A DNA stretch of 63,539 nucleotides from CAYZZU01 sp964483105. GTDB lineage: Bacteria; CG2-30-53-67. The stretch's first letter is position 1. Each line of letters starts with the position of its first letter. The stretch lies in assembly GCA_964483105.1 (NCBI GenBank), contig CAYZZU010000014.1, forward strand, positions 1 to 63,539, given 5' to 3'. The notes beneath the pieces were generated by a model. It was not told where the DNA came from and did no database searches. It was given only the letters and a program-made list of their open reading frames with translations. Both the position numbers and the translations under genes were made by a program. Shown here one piece after another: positions 26,658 to 36,300 of the stretch.

Positions 26658-28159
26658 CCGGTGTTTCCCATCTGAACTTTCGCAACGGTGAACGGATTGA
26701 TCTGGAGGAAATTCCATGGGTTGATATCGATACCTTCCGGACCACAATCCTCCGGACCCTTGCGGATGGAGGGCGTATTCTGAGCTTTTTTATGTGGCCC
26801 CGTGAAGGGGAGTCGGCCCTGGTGGCTGTCATCGGACTCGCGAATTCCGGGAGTTTCCTTCCCCTCCTTGCCCGGGTCGAAGAAAGCTATCCTGCGTTAA
26901 CGCCGGAATGTCCGCAAGCGCACCTGTTCGAAAGGGAAATCTTTGAGCAGTGGGGCGTCCATCCGGAGGGGCATCCGTGGCTCAAGCCGGTCCGTTTCCA
27001 GGCCCGGAACCATCCTGGAAAGAGACTCCCGGAACGGTGTGCGCGCGCTGCGACTGATTTTTTCCAGGTCCGGGGAGAGGAAGTCCATGAGGTTGCGGTG
27101 GGGCCTGTCCATGCCGGCATCATCGAACCGGGCCATTTCCGATTCCAGTGCTTTGGGGAAGAGGTTCTCCATCTTGAAATCTCCCTCGGATTCCAGCACA
27201 GAGGCGTGGAGTCGGCGCTTCCGGGCGGACCCGACAAACGGACCCTCCATTATATGGAGACCCTTGCCGGAGACACGACCATCGGACATGCCCTGGCCTA
27301 TGCACAGGTCGTGGAGTCTCTTTCCGGTTGCATTCCGTCGGCACGTGTTCAGGCCGTCCGCGGAATTGCGCTTGAACTGGAGCGGCTTGCCAATCACATC
27401 GGAGACTTGGGAGCCATGGCGGGGGATATCGGATATCTCCCCACGGCCTCCTTCTGTGGGCGGATCCGCGGCGAATTTCTGAACATGACGGCACTCTTCT
27501 GTGGAAACCGGTTTGGAAGAGGCTGGGTGAAACCCGGAGGACTCGGATTCGACCTGGACAATGCGCGCGCGCGGGAGCTGACACGCCGTATCGAGACGGT
27601 TTTTCCGGATCTTATCGACTCCGTGAGTTTACTCTGGCACACCCCGTCCGTCCTGGCGCGTTTTGAAGATACCGGCCGGATATCGCGGGAAACCGCTGAA
27701 GCACTCGGTCTGGTCGGCCCCGCGGCCCGTGCCTGCGGACTTCAGCGGGATGTTCGCTTCGAATTTCCAGACGGAATCTATACCATGACGCACCTTCCCC
27801 TCTCGACATGGGACACCGGTGATGTCTTCGCGCGGGCCTACGTCCGCTGGCTGGAAATCCAGCGGTCCAAAGAGTTCATCCTGGAGCAGTTGAAATCTCT
27901 TCCCGGCGGGAAGATGTTCAGAACTCCGGAGGCACCGGCCCCCAATCAGATGGCGGTCTCTCTGGTGGAAGGATGGCGCGGGGAAATCTGCCATGTGGCC
28001 CTGACGGATGCGGAGGGACGATTTTCCAGGTACAAGATTGTAGACCCATCGTTTCACAACTGGATGGGGCTCGCCATGGCGCTCCGGGGAGAGCAGATCT
28101 CGGATTTCCCGATCTGCAACAAGAGCTTCAACCTGTCCTACTGCGGACACGACCTGTAA
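26654..28159 (+). CDS. hyfG: HyfG/NuoCD-like large subunit lacking Ni-Fe cysteines
   Basis: This 501-residue fusion has a NuoC-like N-terminal domain (about 1-140; AHLFEREIFEQWGVHPEGHP) and a NuoD/HycE-like domain (PVHAGIIEPGHFRF, LGFQHRGVESAL). True [NiFe] hydrogenases have CxxC pairs near both ends of this domain. Here the N-terminal position, VCGIC in HycE, reads LAGDT (204-208). The C terminus, DPCYSC in HycE, reads NLSYCGHDL, ending without a cleavable tail. Ni-Fe binding is therefore not expected. This matches the energy-converting hydrogenase-related (Ehr) complexes, whose electron partner is unknown. Confidence 0.9.
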   Translation: MTGVSHLNFRNGERIDLEEIPWVDIDTFRTTILRTLADGGRILSFFMWPREGESALVAVIGLANSGSFLPLLARVEESYPALTPECPQAHLFEREIFEQWGVHPEGHPWLKPVRFQARNHPGKRLPERCARAATDFFQVRGEEVHEVAVGPVHAGIIEPGHFRFQCFGEEVLHLEISLGFQHRGVESALPGGPDKRTLHYMETLAGDTTIGHALAYAQVVESLSGCIPSARVQAVRGIALELERLANHIGDLGAMAGDIGYLPTASFCGRIRGEFLNMTALFCGNRFGRGWVKPGGLGFDLDNARARELTRRIETVFPDLIDSVSLLWHTPSVLARFEDTGRISRETAEALGLVGPAARACGLQRDVRFEFPDGIYTMTHLPLSTWDTGDVFARAYVRWLEIQRSKEFILEQLKSLPGGKMFRTPEAPAPNQMAVSLVEGWRGEICHVALTDAEGRFSRYKIVDPSFHNWMGLAMALRGEQISDFPICNKSFNLSYCGHDL

Positions 28160-28169
28160 GGAGAGGACC

Positions 28170-28928
28170 ATGTTCAGCGCACTGCTCACACGATTCAAAC
28201 AGGGCTCCCGGACTCTTCCATTCCCGCCGGAGGGATCGAATCTCCCCGATCGCTTTCTTGGCCGCCCCGAGATCGAAGCCATTCCCTGTGATCCCGGTTG
28301 CAGCGCCTGCGAGGAAATTTGTCCGACGGGCGCCCTCTCCCTGCACGATACCGGTCCTTATCTCGACCTGGGACGCTGTCTTTTCTGTGGGGATTGCAGG
28401 AAGGTGTGCCCGACCCACGCCATTCGTTTTACCCGCGACTACCGGCTTTCCGTGTGGGACCGGAAGGACCTGGTACTTCCAGGAGAGAATCCCGCCCCGG
28501 TGGAGAAACCAGGGGGAGTCGTTCAACGGATATTCGGCCGTTCGTTGAAGCTGCGACAGGTCTGCGCCGGGGGATGCGGGGCCTGTGAGGCGGACGTCAA
28601 TGTCCTGGGGACCGTTACCTATGACCTGGGGCGTTTCGGGATCCAGTTTGTGGCATCCCCCCGCCATGCGGACGGATTGCTGATCACCGGACCGGTCACA
28701 CAGAACATGGTCCGTGCCCTCGAAGAGACCTACGCGGCGGTCCCCTCGCCGAAGATCGTGATCGCCTCCGGCACCTGCGCCATTTCCGGCGGGCCTTACC
28801 GGGATCACCCTGAGGTGAAAAACGGTTGCACCGGAATCGTTCCGGTGGATCTTTCTATCCCCGGATGTCCTCCCCATCCCTTTACGATCCTGGACGGGCT
28901 TCTGCGCCTGATCGGCCGGATCCGATAA
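28170..28928 (+). CDS. hyfI: fused 2[4Fe-4S] ferredoxin and NuoB-like small subunit
   Basis: Residues 1-100 carry two ferredoxin-type clusters (C40, C44, C47, C51 and C70, C73, C76, C80), as in HyfH/NuoI. Residues about 125-252 are a HyfI/NuoB domain with the proximal-cluster ligands C136, C139 (CGACE), C203 and C233 (PGCPP). E. coli encodes these as separate proteins. The intact cluster chain shows electrons still travel through this arm even though the large subunit lacks Ni ligands. AAGGAGAGG precedes the ATG. It is the last gene of the operon. Confidence 0.9.
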   Translation: MFSALLTRFKQGSRTLPFPPEGSNLPDRFLGRPEIEAIPCDPGCSACEEICPTGALSLHDTGPYLDLGRCLFCGDCRKVCPTHAIRFTRDYRLSVWDRKDLVLPGENPAPVEKPGGVVQRIFGRSLKLRQVCAGGCGACEADVNVLGTVTYDLGRFGIQFVASPRHADGLLITGPVTQNMVRALEETYAAVPSPKIVIASGTCAISGGPYRDHPEVKNGCTGIVPVDLSIPGCPPHPFTILDGLLRLIGRIR

Positions 28929-28981
28929 CGTCAGGTCCGTTGTTGCAATCCGGCACAAACCCGGATTTTCGCCGGCGTGAG

Positions 28982-29008
28982 CGGAGGGGGAGGCAACTCC
29001 CCCCTCCG
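28982..29008. terminator. bidirectional terminator between hyfI and hcp
   Basis: A hairpin CGGAGGGGGAG / CTCCCCCCTCCG with loop GCAA (one bulge) sits in the short gap between the convergent hyfI and hcp stops. A T-run is lacking on both sides. Confidence 0.55.
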
Positions 29009-29020
29009 ACTCGATGTCCA

Positions 29021-30697
29021 TTAACCCTGGGCGCAGACCTTTTCCTCCAGGATCTCCGCCAGATCCAGGCAGGGGGTCTGGATCGGCCGGAGATCGAAAT
29101 TCTCCGTCAGGAAGTTGACCACATTGGGTGAGAGGAAGGCCGGCAGGCTGGGGCCGATCCGAATCCCCTGAACCCCGAGGGAAAGGAGGGACAAGAGGAT
29201 CGCCACCGCCTTCTGCTCGTACCAGGAGAGGATCAGGGTCAGGGGCAGGTCGTTGATGCCGCAGTTGAAGGCCGAGGCCAGGGCCTCCGCGATCTTCACG
29301 GCTGAGTAGGCGTCGTTGCATTGGCCGATGTCGAGCAACCTCGGGATCCCTTCGATCTCACCTAAATCGAGATGGTTGAAGCGGAACTTCCCGCAGGCGA
29401 GTGTCAGGATGACGGTGTCCTTCGGGGCCTTCTCGACGAACTCGGTGTAGTAGTTCCGGCCCGGCTTGGCGCCGTCGCAACCGCCCACGAGAAAGAAATG
29501 CCGGATCGCGCCGTTCTTCACGGCCCCGATCACCTGATCGGCGACACGGAGGACGGCGTTCCGGGCGAAACCGGTCGTGAGGGTTTCCCCTTCCCGCTCC
29601 TCGAATCCCGCCAGCTCCTTAGCCTTTTCGATGACGGCGGAAAAATCGCGGTCCTTTACATGGGGAACCTCCGGCCAGGCGACGAGACCGCAGGTAAAGA
29701 CCCGGTCCCGGTAGGAATCTTTCGGTTTCTGGATGCAGTTGGTCGTGAAGAGGATCGCTGCGGGGATTCCATCGAACTCAATCCGCTGATTCTGCCAGGC
29801 CGTGCCGAAGTGACCGGCCAGGTGTTTGTACTTTTTCAGTTCGGGGTAACCATGGGCCGGAAGCATCTCCCCGTGGGTGTAAACGTTCACCCCCGTGCCT
29901 TCCGTCTGTTTGAGGAGTTCTTCCAGGTCGAGCAGGTCGTGACCGGAGATGATGATGGCCGGGCCTTTCTTCAAGCCGGTTGTAACCGGAGTCGGCTCGG
30001 GGTCTCCGAACCGCTCTGTGTTGGCGGCGTCGAGGAGTTCCATGGCACGGAGGTTGACACGGCCGCACTCCATGTTGAGACCGAGCAGGGCGTCCATGGA
30101 GGGCGCGGGATGGGTCAGGGCCGAAAGGGCCTGGTGAAAAAAGGCGTACATCTCATCCTCTTCCCTGCCGAGGATTCCGGCATGGTCCACATAGGCCGCC
30201 ATTCCCTTCAGTCCGTACGTCAGGAGTTCCTTCAGGGAACGAATATCCTCATTTTCCGGTTCACGGACCACTCCGATTCCGTCCCGGGTTTTGTTCCCGT
30301 CCGGAAGATCGGCCGTTGTTTCCGCCGGATTGTATTTTGCGCACGCCGGCCACTCCTCCCGGTTCGGTTCTCCGCCCGCCTTTTTTTCTGCCTCACAGTA
30401 CAGATTCTCGGCAACCTTCCGGATTCTTCCCCCCTCCCGGATCCAATCAATCAGGCGTTCCGGATCGAAATCGACATTGGTAACGGTGGTGAAGAGGGCC
30501 TTCACGGTGAAACGGTTGATTTTGTCGTCCGTTTTTCCCAGTCCCCTTGCGTGATGAGCGAGCCAGCCGATTCCCTTGAGCTGGTAGATCAGGATGTCCT
30601 GCAGGGCCGCGACCCGCGGGTCCTTTCCGCATACTCCCATCTTTTCGCAACCTGTTCCACGCGCGGCCTGTTCACATTGGTAACAAAACATACTCAT
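29021..30697 (-). CDS. hcp: hybrid cluster protein (hydroxylamine/NO reductase)
   Basis: Hcp (558 residues) holds a [4Fe-4S] and a hybrid Fe-S-O cluster and acts on nitric oxide or hydroxylamine in anaerobic nitrosative stress. The N-terminal ligands are C5, C8, C17 and C23, the C-x2-C-x8-C-x5-C spacing of the strict-anaerobe class that carries [4Fe-4S]. The later conserved blocks for the hybrid cluster (MECGRVN, TTNCIQKP, VGGCDGAK, LACGKFRF, IGQCNDAYS) are all present. The ATG at 30697 is six bases after GGAGGG. A palindromic operator candidate is 40 bases upstream. No adjacent hcr reductase was seen. Confidence 0.97.
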   Translation of the reverse strand: MSMFCYQCEQAARGTGCEKMGVCGKDPRVAALQDILIYQLKGIGWLAHHARGLGKTDDKINRFTVKALFTTVTNVDFDPERLIDWIREGGRIRKVAENLYCEAEKKAGGEPNREEWPACAKYNPAETTADLPDGNKTRDGIGVVREPENEDIRSLKELLTYGLKGMAAYVDHAGILGREEDEMYAFFHQALSALTHPAPSMDALLGLNMECGRVNLRAMELLDAANTERFGDPEPTPVTTGLKKGPAIIISGHDLLDLEELLKQTEGTGVNVYTHGEMLPAHGYPELKKYKHLAGHFGTAWQNQRIEFDGIPAAILFTTNCIQKPKDSYRDRVFTCGLVAWPEVPHVKDRDFSAVIEKAKELAGFEEREGETLTTGFARNAVLRVADQVIGAVKNGAIRHFFLVGGCDGAKPGRNYYTEFVEKAPKDTVILTLACGKFRFNHLDLGEIEGIPRLLDIGQCNDAYSAVKIAEALASAFNCGINDLPLTLILSWYEQKAVAILLSLLSLGVQGIRIGPSLPAFLSPNVVNFLTENFDLRPIQTPCLDLAEILEEKVCAQG

Positions 30698-30736
30698 TGA
30701 AACCCTCCTTTTTGAAATGAACTCTCTGACAAAAAA

Positions 30737-30755
30737 CCATCACAAGATGTGATGG
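30737..30755 (-). promoter_or_regulatory. palindromic operator upstream of hcp
   Basis: CCATCACA-AGA-TGTGATGG is a perfect eight-base inverted repeat 40 bases before the hcp ATG. The TCACA/TGTGA halves are of CRP/FNR-family type. HcpR, a regulator of that family, is known to control hcp in related anaerobes, so it is the natural candidate. Confidence 0.6.
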
Positions 30756-30894
30756 AATTCACTGTACGGGAAAGAAAGGGGAAAAGATGTAATCTGTGTC
30801 ACAAAGATTCAGGAAAAAAGAAAATGACTCAGCTCTTCCGGTTGAAATCCGGTGGAGAGAGGCCGTCCACGGAGATGTTTCGAAGTGTGAAGCC

Positions 30895-32421
30895 CTATTG
30901 CCTGCCCGGGTCATGCCCCGCTGATCCTTCCGGAATCGCCCATCCCTCGGCCCGTCCGACGGCCCGTTTCCAGGAGAAGTAGAGCGCTTCCCTTTTCTCC
31001 GCCGGCATGGATGGCCCGAACCTCCGCCCGACCCGGCGATGGGTGGCGATTTCCTCCCGGTTACTCCAGAACCCTACGGCGAGACCTGCGAGACAGGCGG
31101 CCCCCAGGGCGGTGGTCTCCACCACCGAGGGTCGTACCACCGGGAGACCGAGCAGATCGGCCTGGAACTGCATCAGGAAATTATTGGAGGCGGCGCCGCC
31201 GTCCACACGAAGCTCATGGAGCGTGATTCCGCTGTCCTTCTCGATGCAGGAGAGGACGTCCCGGGTCTGGTAGGCCATCGACTCGAGGGCGGCGCGGATG
31301 ACGTGACTCCGCCTCGTCCCCCGCGTCATCCCGACGATCGTCCCCCGCGCGTAAGAATCCCAGTAAGGCGCCCCGAGTCCCACAAAGGCGGGCACCAGGA
31401 AGACCCCGCCCGTATCCGGGAGCCGAGCGGCGATCTCCTCCGATTCCGCAGCATCGCGGATCAGCCCCATCTCGTCCCGCAGCCACTGGATTGTGGCGCC
31501 GCCCATGAAGATACTCCCCTCGAGGGCGTATTCGACCCTCCCACCGATCCCGCAGGCGATCGTGGTCAGAAGTCCCGTTCCGGATGAAACAGCCCGTTCC
31601 CCCGTGTTCATCAGGAGAAAACAACCCGTTCCGTAAGTGTTCTTGGCCACGCCCGGCGCGTAACACCCCTGCCCGAAGAGGGCCGCCTGCTGGTCTCCCG
31701 CGATTCCGGCGATCGGGATCGGGACTCCCCCGAATAACCCGGGCTCTGTTTCCGCATACACCTCGCTGGAGGATCGTACCTCGGGAAGGATGGATCGGGG
31801 GATCCGGAACTCTGAAAGAATCTCGTCGTCCCAGTCCAGGGTATGGATATTGAAAAGGAGAGTCCGGGAGGCATTGGTGTAGTCGGTTATGTGCATCTTC
31901 CCGCCGGTCAGACGGTAGACCAGCCAGGTATCCACGGTGCCGAAAAGAAGCTCCCCCTTCTCCGCCCGCGCCCTGGCGCCGGGGATGTTCTCGAGGATCC
32001 AGCGCACCTTGGTTCCGGAGAAATAGGCATCGGTGACAAGACCGGTCTTTTCTTTCAGTCTCTGATCCCATCCCCGGGCCCTCAACCCGTCACAAATCGG
32101 GGTCGTTCTTCGGCACTGCCAGACGATGGCGTTCGTGAGAGGCTTCCCGGAATGGTCCCAGACCAGCGTGGTCTCCCGCTGGTTGGTGATTCCGATCGCC
32201 TGCACCGCACCCGGAGCGATGCCGCTTTCTTCCAGGACCCGCCGTGCCGAACGGAGCTGGCTCTCCCAGATCTCTTCGGGATCGTGCTCGACCCAGCCCG
32301 GCCTCGGATAGATCTGCCGCAACTCCTCTCCCGCCGAGGCGGCCGCAGCGCCGGAGCGGTCGAAGAGGATTGCCCGTGAACTGCTCGTACCCTGGTCCAA
32401 CGCCAGGATATATCCGTCCAT
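30895..32421 (-). CDS. glpK: glycerol kinase
   Basis: GlpK phosphorylates glycerol to glycerol-3-phosphate in the cytoplasm. The 508-residue protein shows the FGGY kinase motifs: DQGTSSSRAI at the N terminus, ITNQRETTLVWD, GDQQAALFGQ, and the ATP-site segment ELRVDGGAASNNFLMQFQAD. Length is standard. The ATG at 32421 follows GGGAGAG; a TTG seven codons upstream is less likely. Its product would be oxidised by GlpD at 38497-40224, while UgpQ makes the same product from phosphodiesters, so the three form a split module. No GlpF facilitator was seen. Confidence 0.96.
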   Translation of the reverse strand: MDGYILALDQGTSSSRAILFDRSGAAAASAGEELRQIYPRPGWVEHDPEEIWESQLRSARRVLEESGIAPGAVQAIGITNQRETTLVWDHSGKPLTNAIVWQCRRTTPICDGLRARGWDQRLKEKTGLVTDAYFSGTKVRWILENIPGARARAEKGELLFGTVDTWLVYRLTGGKMHITDYTNASRTLLFNIHTLDWDDEILSEFRIPRSILPEVRSSSEVYAETEPGLFGGVPIPIAGIAGDQQAALFGQGCYAPGVAKNTYGTGCFLLMNTGERAVSSGTGLLTTIACGIGGRVEYALEGSIFMGGATIQWLRDEMGLIRDAAESEEIAARLPDTGGVFLVPAFVGLGAPYWDSYARGTIVGMTRGTRRSHVIRAALESMAYQTRDVLSCIEKDSGITLHELRVDGGAASNNFLMQFQADLLGLPVVRPSVVETTALGAACLAGLAVGFWSNREEIATHRRVGRRFGPSMPAEKREALYFSWKRAVGRAEGWAIPEGSAGHDPGRQ

Positions 32422-32502
32422 GATTTGCTCTCCCGTCGACAAAGAAAAGGGTCAAAGCCGTCCCCTGACCTTCCCCCTTCACTTTCCAAAGTGGACCCAA
32501 AA

Positions 32503-32542
32503 GTTGATGTATCAACATACTGTAAAAGCCTGAGAGTATCAA
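32503..32542 (-). promoter_or_regulatory. glpK promoter with overlapping palindrome
   Basis: On the minus strand, TTGATA (32542-32537), a 17-base spacer and TATGTT (32519-32514) form a sigma70-type promoter about 90 bases before the start. The palindrome GTTGAT-GT-ATCAAC (32503-32516) overlaps the -10, a natural place for a repressor of glycerol genes. The regulator is not identified. Confidence 0.5.
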
Positions 32543-32555
32543 GTTGGAACATTTC

Positions 32556-33280
32556 CCCAAATCCAGCGATAGAAATGTTCAGATCGTTTTGTTGAGGAAG
32601 CTCGTTTTGAAAAGTGTCCGGAGTGTTTTTTTGTACCATTCAGGGAAGTCCTGATCAAATTCCTGTTGACGGGGGGCCACACAATCCCGGACGTTTCTCT
32701 TCCTGGAATTTTGTAACCAATTGTTTTTGTTCATTTTATTTGCTCGTCCAAAGAAAACGAACCCATGATCCGACGCCCCGGTCACTGGATCCCGCTTACG
32801 CGGGACAACGCTTCGCTTCTCGAAAGCCTGCCCTGAGCATGCCGAAGGGGGGTATGCCTCGCTCGCAAGCCTTGACGAGACAGCCCTGCATCCCTCTCGG
32901 TGCGGCGCTCCGTTTACGAAAAGGACCACTGAACATGCTGCGCAGGGTCGCCCCTGAACGGTCTATCTCTTTGGATTTCCGGGCATGGTGAGCCCAGTCG
33001 AACCACACGATCTCGCGCTCTTCCCCTCCTGATTCTCCGATGCTCGGCTGCGTGACAGGGGGGATGCTCCCCCTTTGGGGGAGTCGGGTTTGCCGATCCT
33101 GTCGATCCGGTTCATCCTGTCAAAAAGGCGGGGTTGTGGAGAGCGCATCACCCTTCCCGGTCTTCGGTTTTCACCTTCGAGGTGAGTCGTATACGCACCA
33201 TAAACCTTTAAACCAAGAGGGTTTTGTGTCTTTATTGATCTCCTATCGCTCATTTAGGGATTTCTGACGCTGGATTTGGG
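32556..33280. repeat. dispersed repeat element, full copy (A), 725 bp
   Basis: The element is bounded by perfect 13-bp inverted repeats CCCAAATCCAGCG (32556-32568) and CGCTGGATTTGGG (33268-33280). Internal stretches recur in inverted orientation at 48498-48877 and 63166-63459. Only short, unconvincing reading frames are present and no transposase is recognisable, so it looks like a non-autonomous, MITE-like element. It fills the whole gap between glpK and the RND permease, ending 20 bases from that gene's stop. No clear target-site duplication was seen. Confidence 0.75.
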
Positions 33281-33300
33281 AGAGAAAGATAACATCCTGA

Positions 33301-36300
33301 TTATCGCGCAGGATCCTCTGAGCACCCCAGAATCCTGACAAAGACGGGAAGAATCACCAGGACCAGGACCATCTGTATCATCAGCCCTGAAATAATCGCA
33401 ATGGCCAGGGGTTTGAGCATGGCGGCGCCCTGGCCGATCCCCAGGCCCAGCGGCATCAGGGCCAGTATGGCGGCCACGGTGGTCATGGCGATGGGCCGCA
33501 TCCGGTTTCGGCCCGCCTGGATCAGGGCCTCCTCCATCGGGACTCCCCGGGGGAGTGAGCGATACTCCGAGAGGTAAAAAATGGCCGTTTCTGTGACAAT
33601 CCCCACGATCATGATCATGCCCATCATGGAGGAGATGTTGATCTTGCTTCCGGTTACCCAGAGACCGAAGAAAACGGCGGAGAGGGCCAACAGCGTATTG
33701 GCCATGACGGCTCCTGCCATGCGGAAGCTCTCGTACAGAAAGACAAGCAGAAGGAATACAAGGACCACCGCCGATACAAAAACGTTGACGAGACCGGAAA
33801 AGGCAATCCGCTGCTGCCTGTATAGACCTCCAAGCTGGTAGTAAACCCCTTTGGGGAAAAGTCCCGGAGCGGCGGACAAGGTTTTCTTGATATCCCGGAT
33901 CACGGAGCCCATGTCTCTCCCGGAGATCCGTCCCGTGACGGCGATCATCCGTTTCAGATCATCGCGCATGATCTGAGGCTGGCCCGTGACAACCTCTACC
34001 TGGGCGATCCGTTTCAGGGGGAAGATGTGTCCGTCCCGTGACCGGATGCGCAGTGCCTCCATATCCTTTGCCGTTGCCCGGAGTTTACCGGGGATCCATA
34101 CTCTGACCCCCATCATCTTGGGGCCCTGTCGGATTTCCGTGGTCACCACTCCACTCATGTAGTGGGAGAGCATGCGGGTTACGGCCTCCGGATCCACCCC
34201 TTCGAGGGCCGCGCGATCCCGATCCAGGTGGATCATCAGGGCGTCACCGGCTGGGACGATGCCGTCCTTGACGTCCACGACCCCGGGAATAGTTTTGATC
34301 AGGGCCGCCACCCTCGGCCCCGACCTTCTCAGAACATGCTCGTCGTCTGCAAAGATCTTGATCTCAATCGGCTGGGGCACGGAGGTGAGATCCCCGATCA
34401 GGTCTTCCATGAGCTGGGCCATCTCAATCTCAAGGCCCGGGACCTCCCGTTCCACGCGGGTCCTCACGTCATCCATAATGGCCTCGATGGATCTTCGGGG
34501 CGGGGGTTGAAGACGAACAAAGAAGTCTCCTTCGTTGGCCTCGGTAAGGCTTCCTCCAAGTTGCAGTCCGGTCCTCCGGGAATAGGTCTTCACCTCGGGA
34601 GTCGTCCGCAGGATCGTCTCAACCCTGCGGAGCAGACGGTCCGTCTCGCTCAGCGAGGTTCCCGATGGAGCCCGGTAGTCCAGGATGAATCCTCCCTCAT
34701 CCATGTGGGGCATGAAGCCTGAACCGAGACGCTGATAAGAAAACCATCCTGTGGCAATCAGTGCCAAGAGGCCGAAAAGAACCAGGATAGGCCTTTTTAG
34801 AAGAGGTTCCATGGCCTTTTGGTACCCGGCATAACAGAACCGACTTATCCTTCCTCCCTCCTCTTTTTCTCCGTCTTTCCCTGAGAGCAGATGGCCTGCC
34901 AGGATCGGAACACCCAGCCATGCCACCAGGAAAGAGACGACCAGGCTGGATGCCATGCTGAGGGAGAGCGCCTTGAAAAAGGCACCGGTCACACCACCGA
35001 GAAAGGCCAGGGGCGCGAAAATAATGGTGGTAGAGGCGGAAGATCCGGCCAGTGGTCTTGTGATCTCCTCTACGGCCTTCATGATATTTCGGCTCTTGTT
35101 GTTCCCACGCTCCCGGAGTCTCCGGACGATCTGTTCCTCCATGACGATCATATCATCGATGATGAGACCCACCGCCGCGGCCAGCCCCCCAAGAGTCATG
35201 ATGTTGAACCGCATATGGAAGACATAGAGGAGGAGGAGGGTGGCGGAAAGTATGCTGGGAACCATGACCGCCGCAACCAGCGTCATCTTCGCATTTCTGA
35301 GGAACAGGTAAAGGATCACCACGGCAAAAAGAATGCCGATCAGGACGGCGTCCCTGACACTCGCGGCCGAGGAGAGAATCAGCGTACTCTGGTCGTACCA
35401 GTTTGCGATCCGGATGCCTCCGGGAAGGTGGGGGCGGAAACCGTCCAGTTTCTGCTTGACCTCCCTTGCGATCCGGACGGTGTTGCCCCCCGGTTGCTGA
35501 AAAACCTGGAGGACTACGGCGTCATGTCCATCCGCGGTCACCCGGGTCCACTGAGGCGTCACTCCCATTCTGACGGTTGCGATGTCATCCAGGCGGACCA
35601 GGCCGTTCTGCCCGGACCGAATGATTGTATTCCGGATCTCGTCAAGGTTTTTTAAACGTGTATCGGAGATGTCCAGATAGAGCTTGTAATGGTCTTCAAG
35701 GCGTCCTACGGCCTGGAGGACGTTGGATGCGGAAAGTGCCTGTGCCACATCTTCGAGGGCAAGGCCCAGACTGTCCAGGCGGGCGGGATCCACCACCACC
35801 TGGTATTCGGCGGCGGCACCCCCCTGCACCCCCACCCGGGCCACCCCCTTTACGGTGGTCAGGAGCGGCCGCAACTGAAACAGGGCGATCTCCCTCAATT
35901 CCACCAGGGAATGTGTATCCGAGGTCAGGCTGTAGGCCAGCACCGGGAAAACAGTTGGATCCATACGCTTCACGGAGAAGGTTGTCCCCGCCGGGAGAGA
36001 AGCCAGCACTTGGTTGATTTTGGACTCCACCTGGAGCATGGCTGCCACCATGTTCTCCCCCCAGTCGAAATTGATGGAGATATCCGCGCTCCCCCGGGTC
36101 GTGGTGGAACGGATTTCCCGTACACCGGGTACCGCCCGCACGGCTTCCTCCACGGGCCGGGTTACCTCGACGGTCATGCGTTCCGCCGGCCGGTCGCCGG
36201 CCTCCAGGCTGATGACCACCCGGGGAAAGTTTACGCGTGGGAAGAGAGCCACGGGGAGCTTGAAGGCAGCCACCATGCCACCGATGGCCAGCACCGCGAT

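Noticed and set aside
26654..28159. Classical [NiFe] hydrogenase large subunit
   Set aside because: Both CxxC pairs are missing, so the product is better called a hydrogenase-related (Ehr) subunit.
29372..30700. Plus-strand 442-residue open frame across hcp
   Set aside because: It is the antisense of hcp, whose cluster ligands and ribosome site are unambiguous.
32579..32929. 116-residue open frame inside repeat A as a transposase remnant
   Set aside because: No transposase motif is visible, the frame is not kept in copies B and C, and it crosses several repeat blocks.
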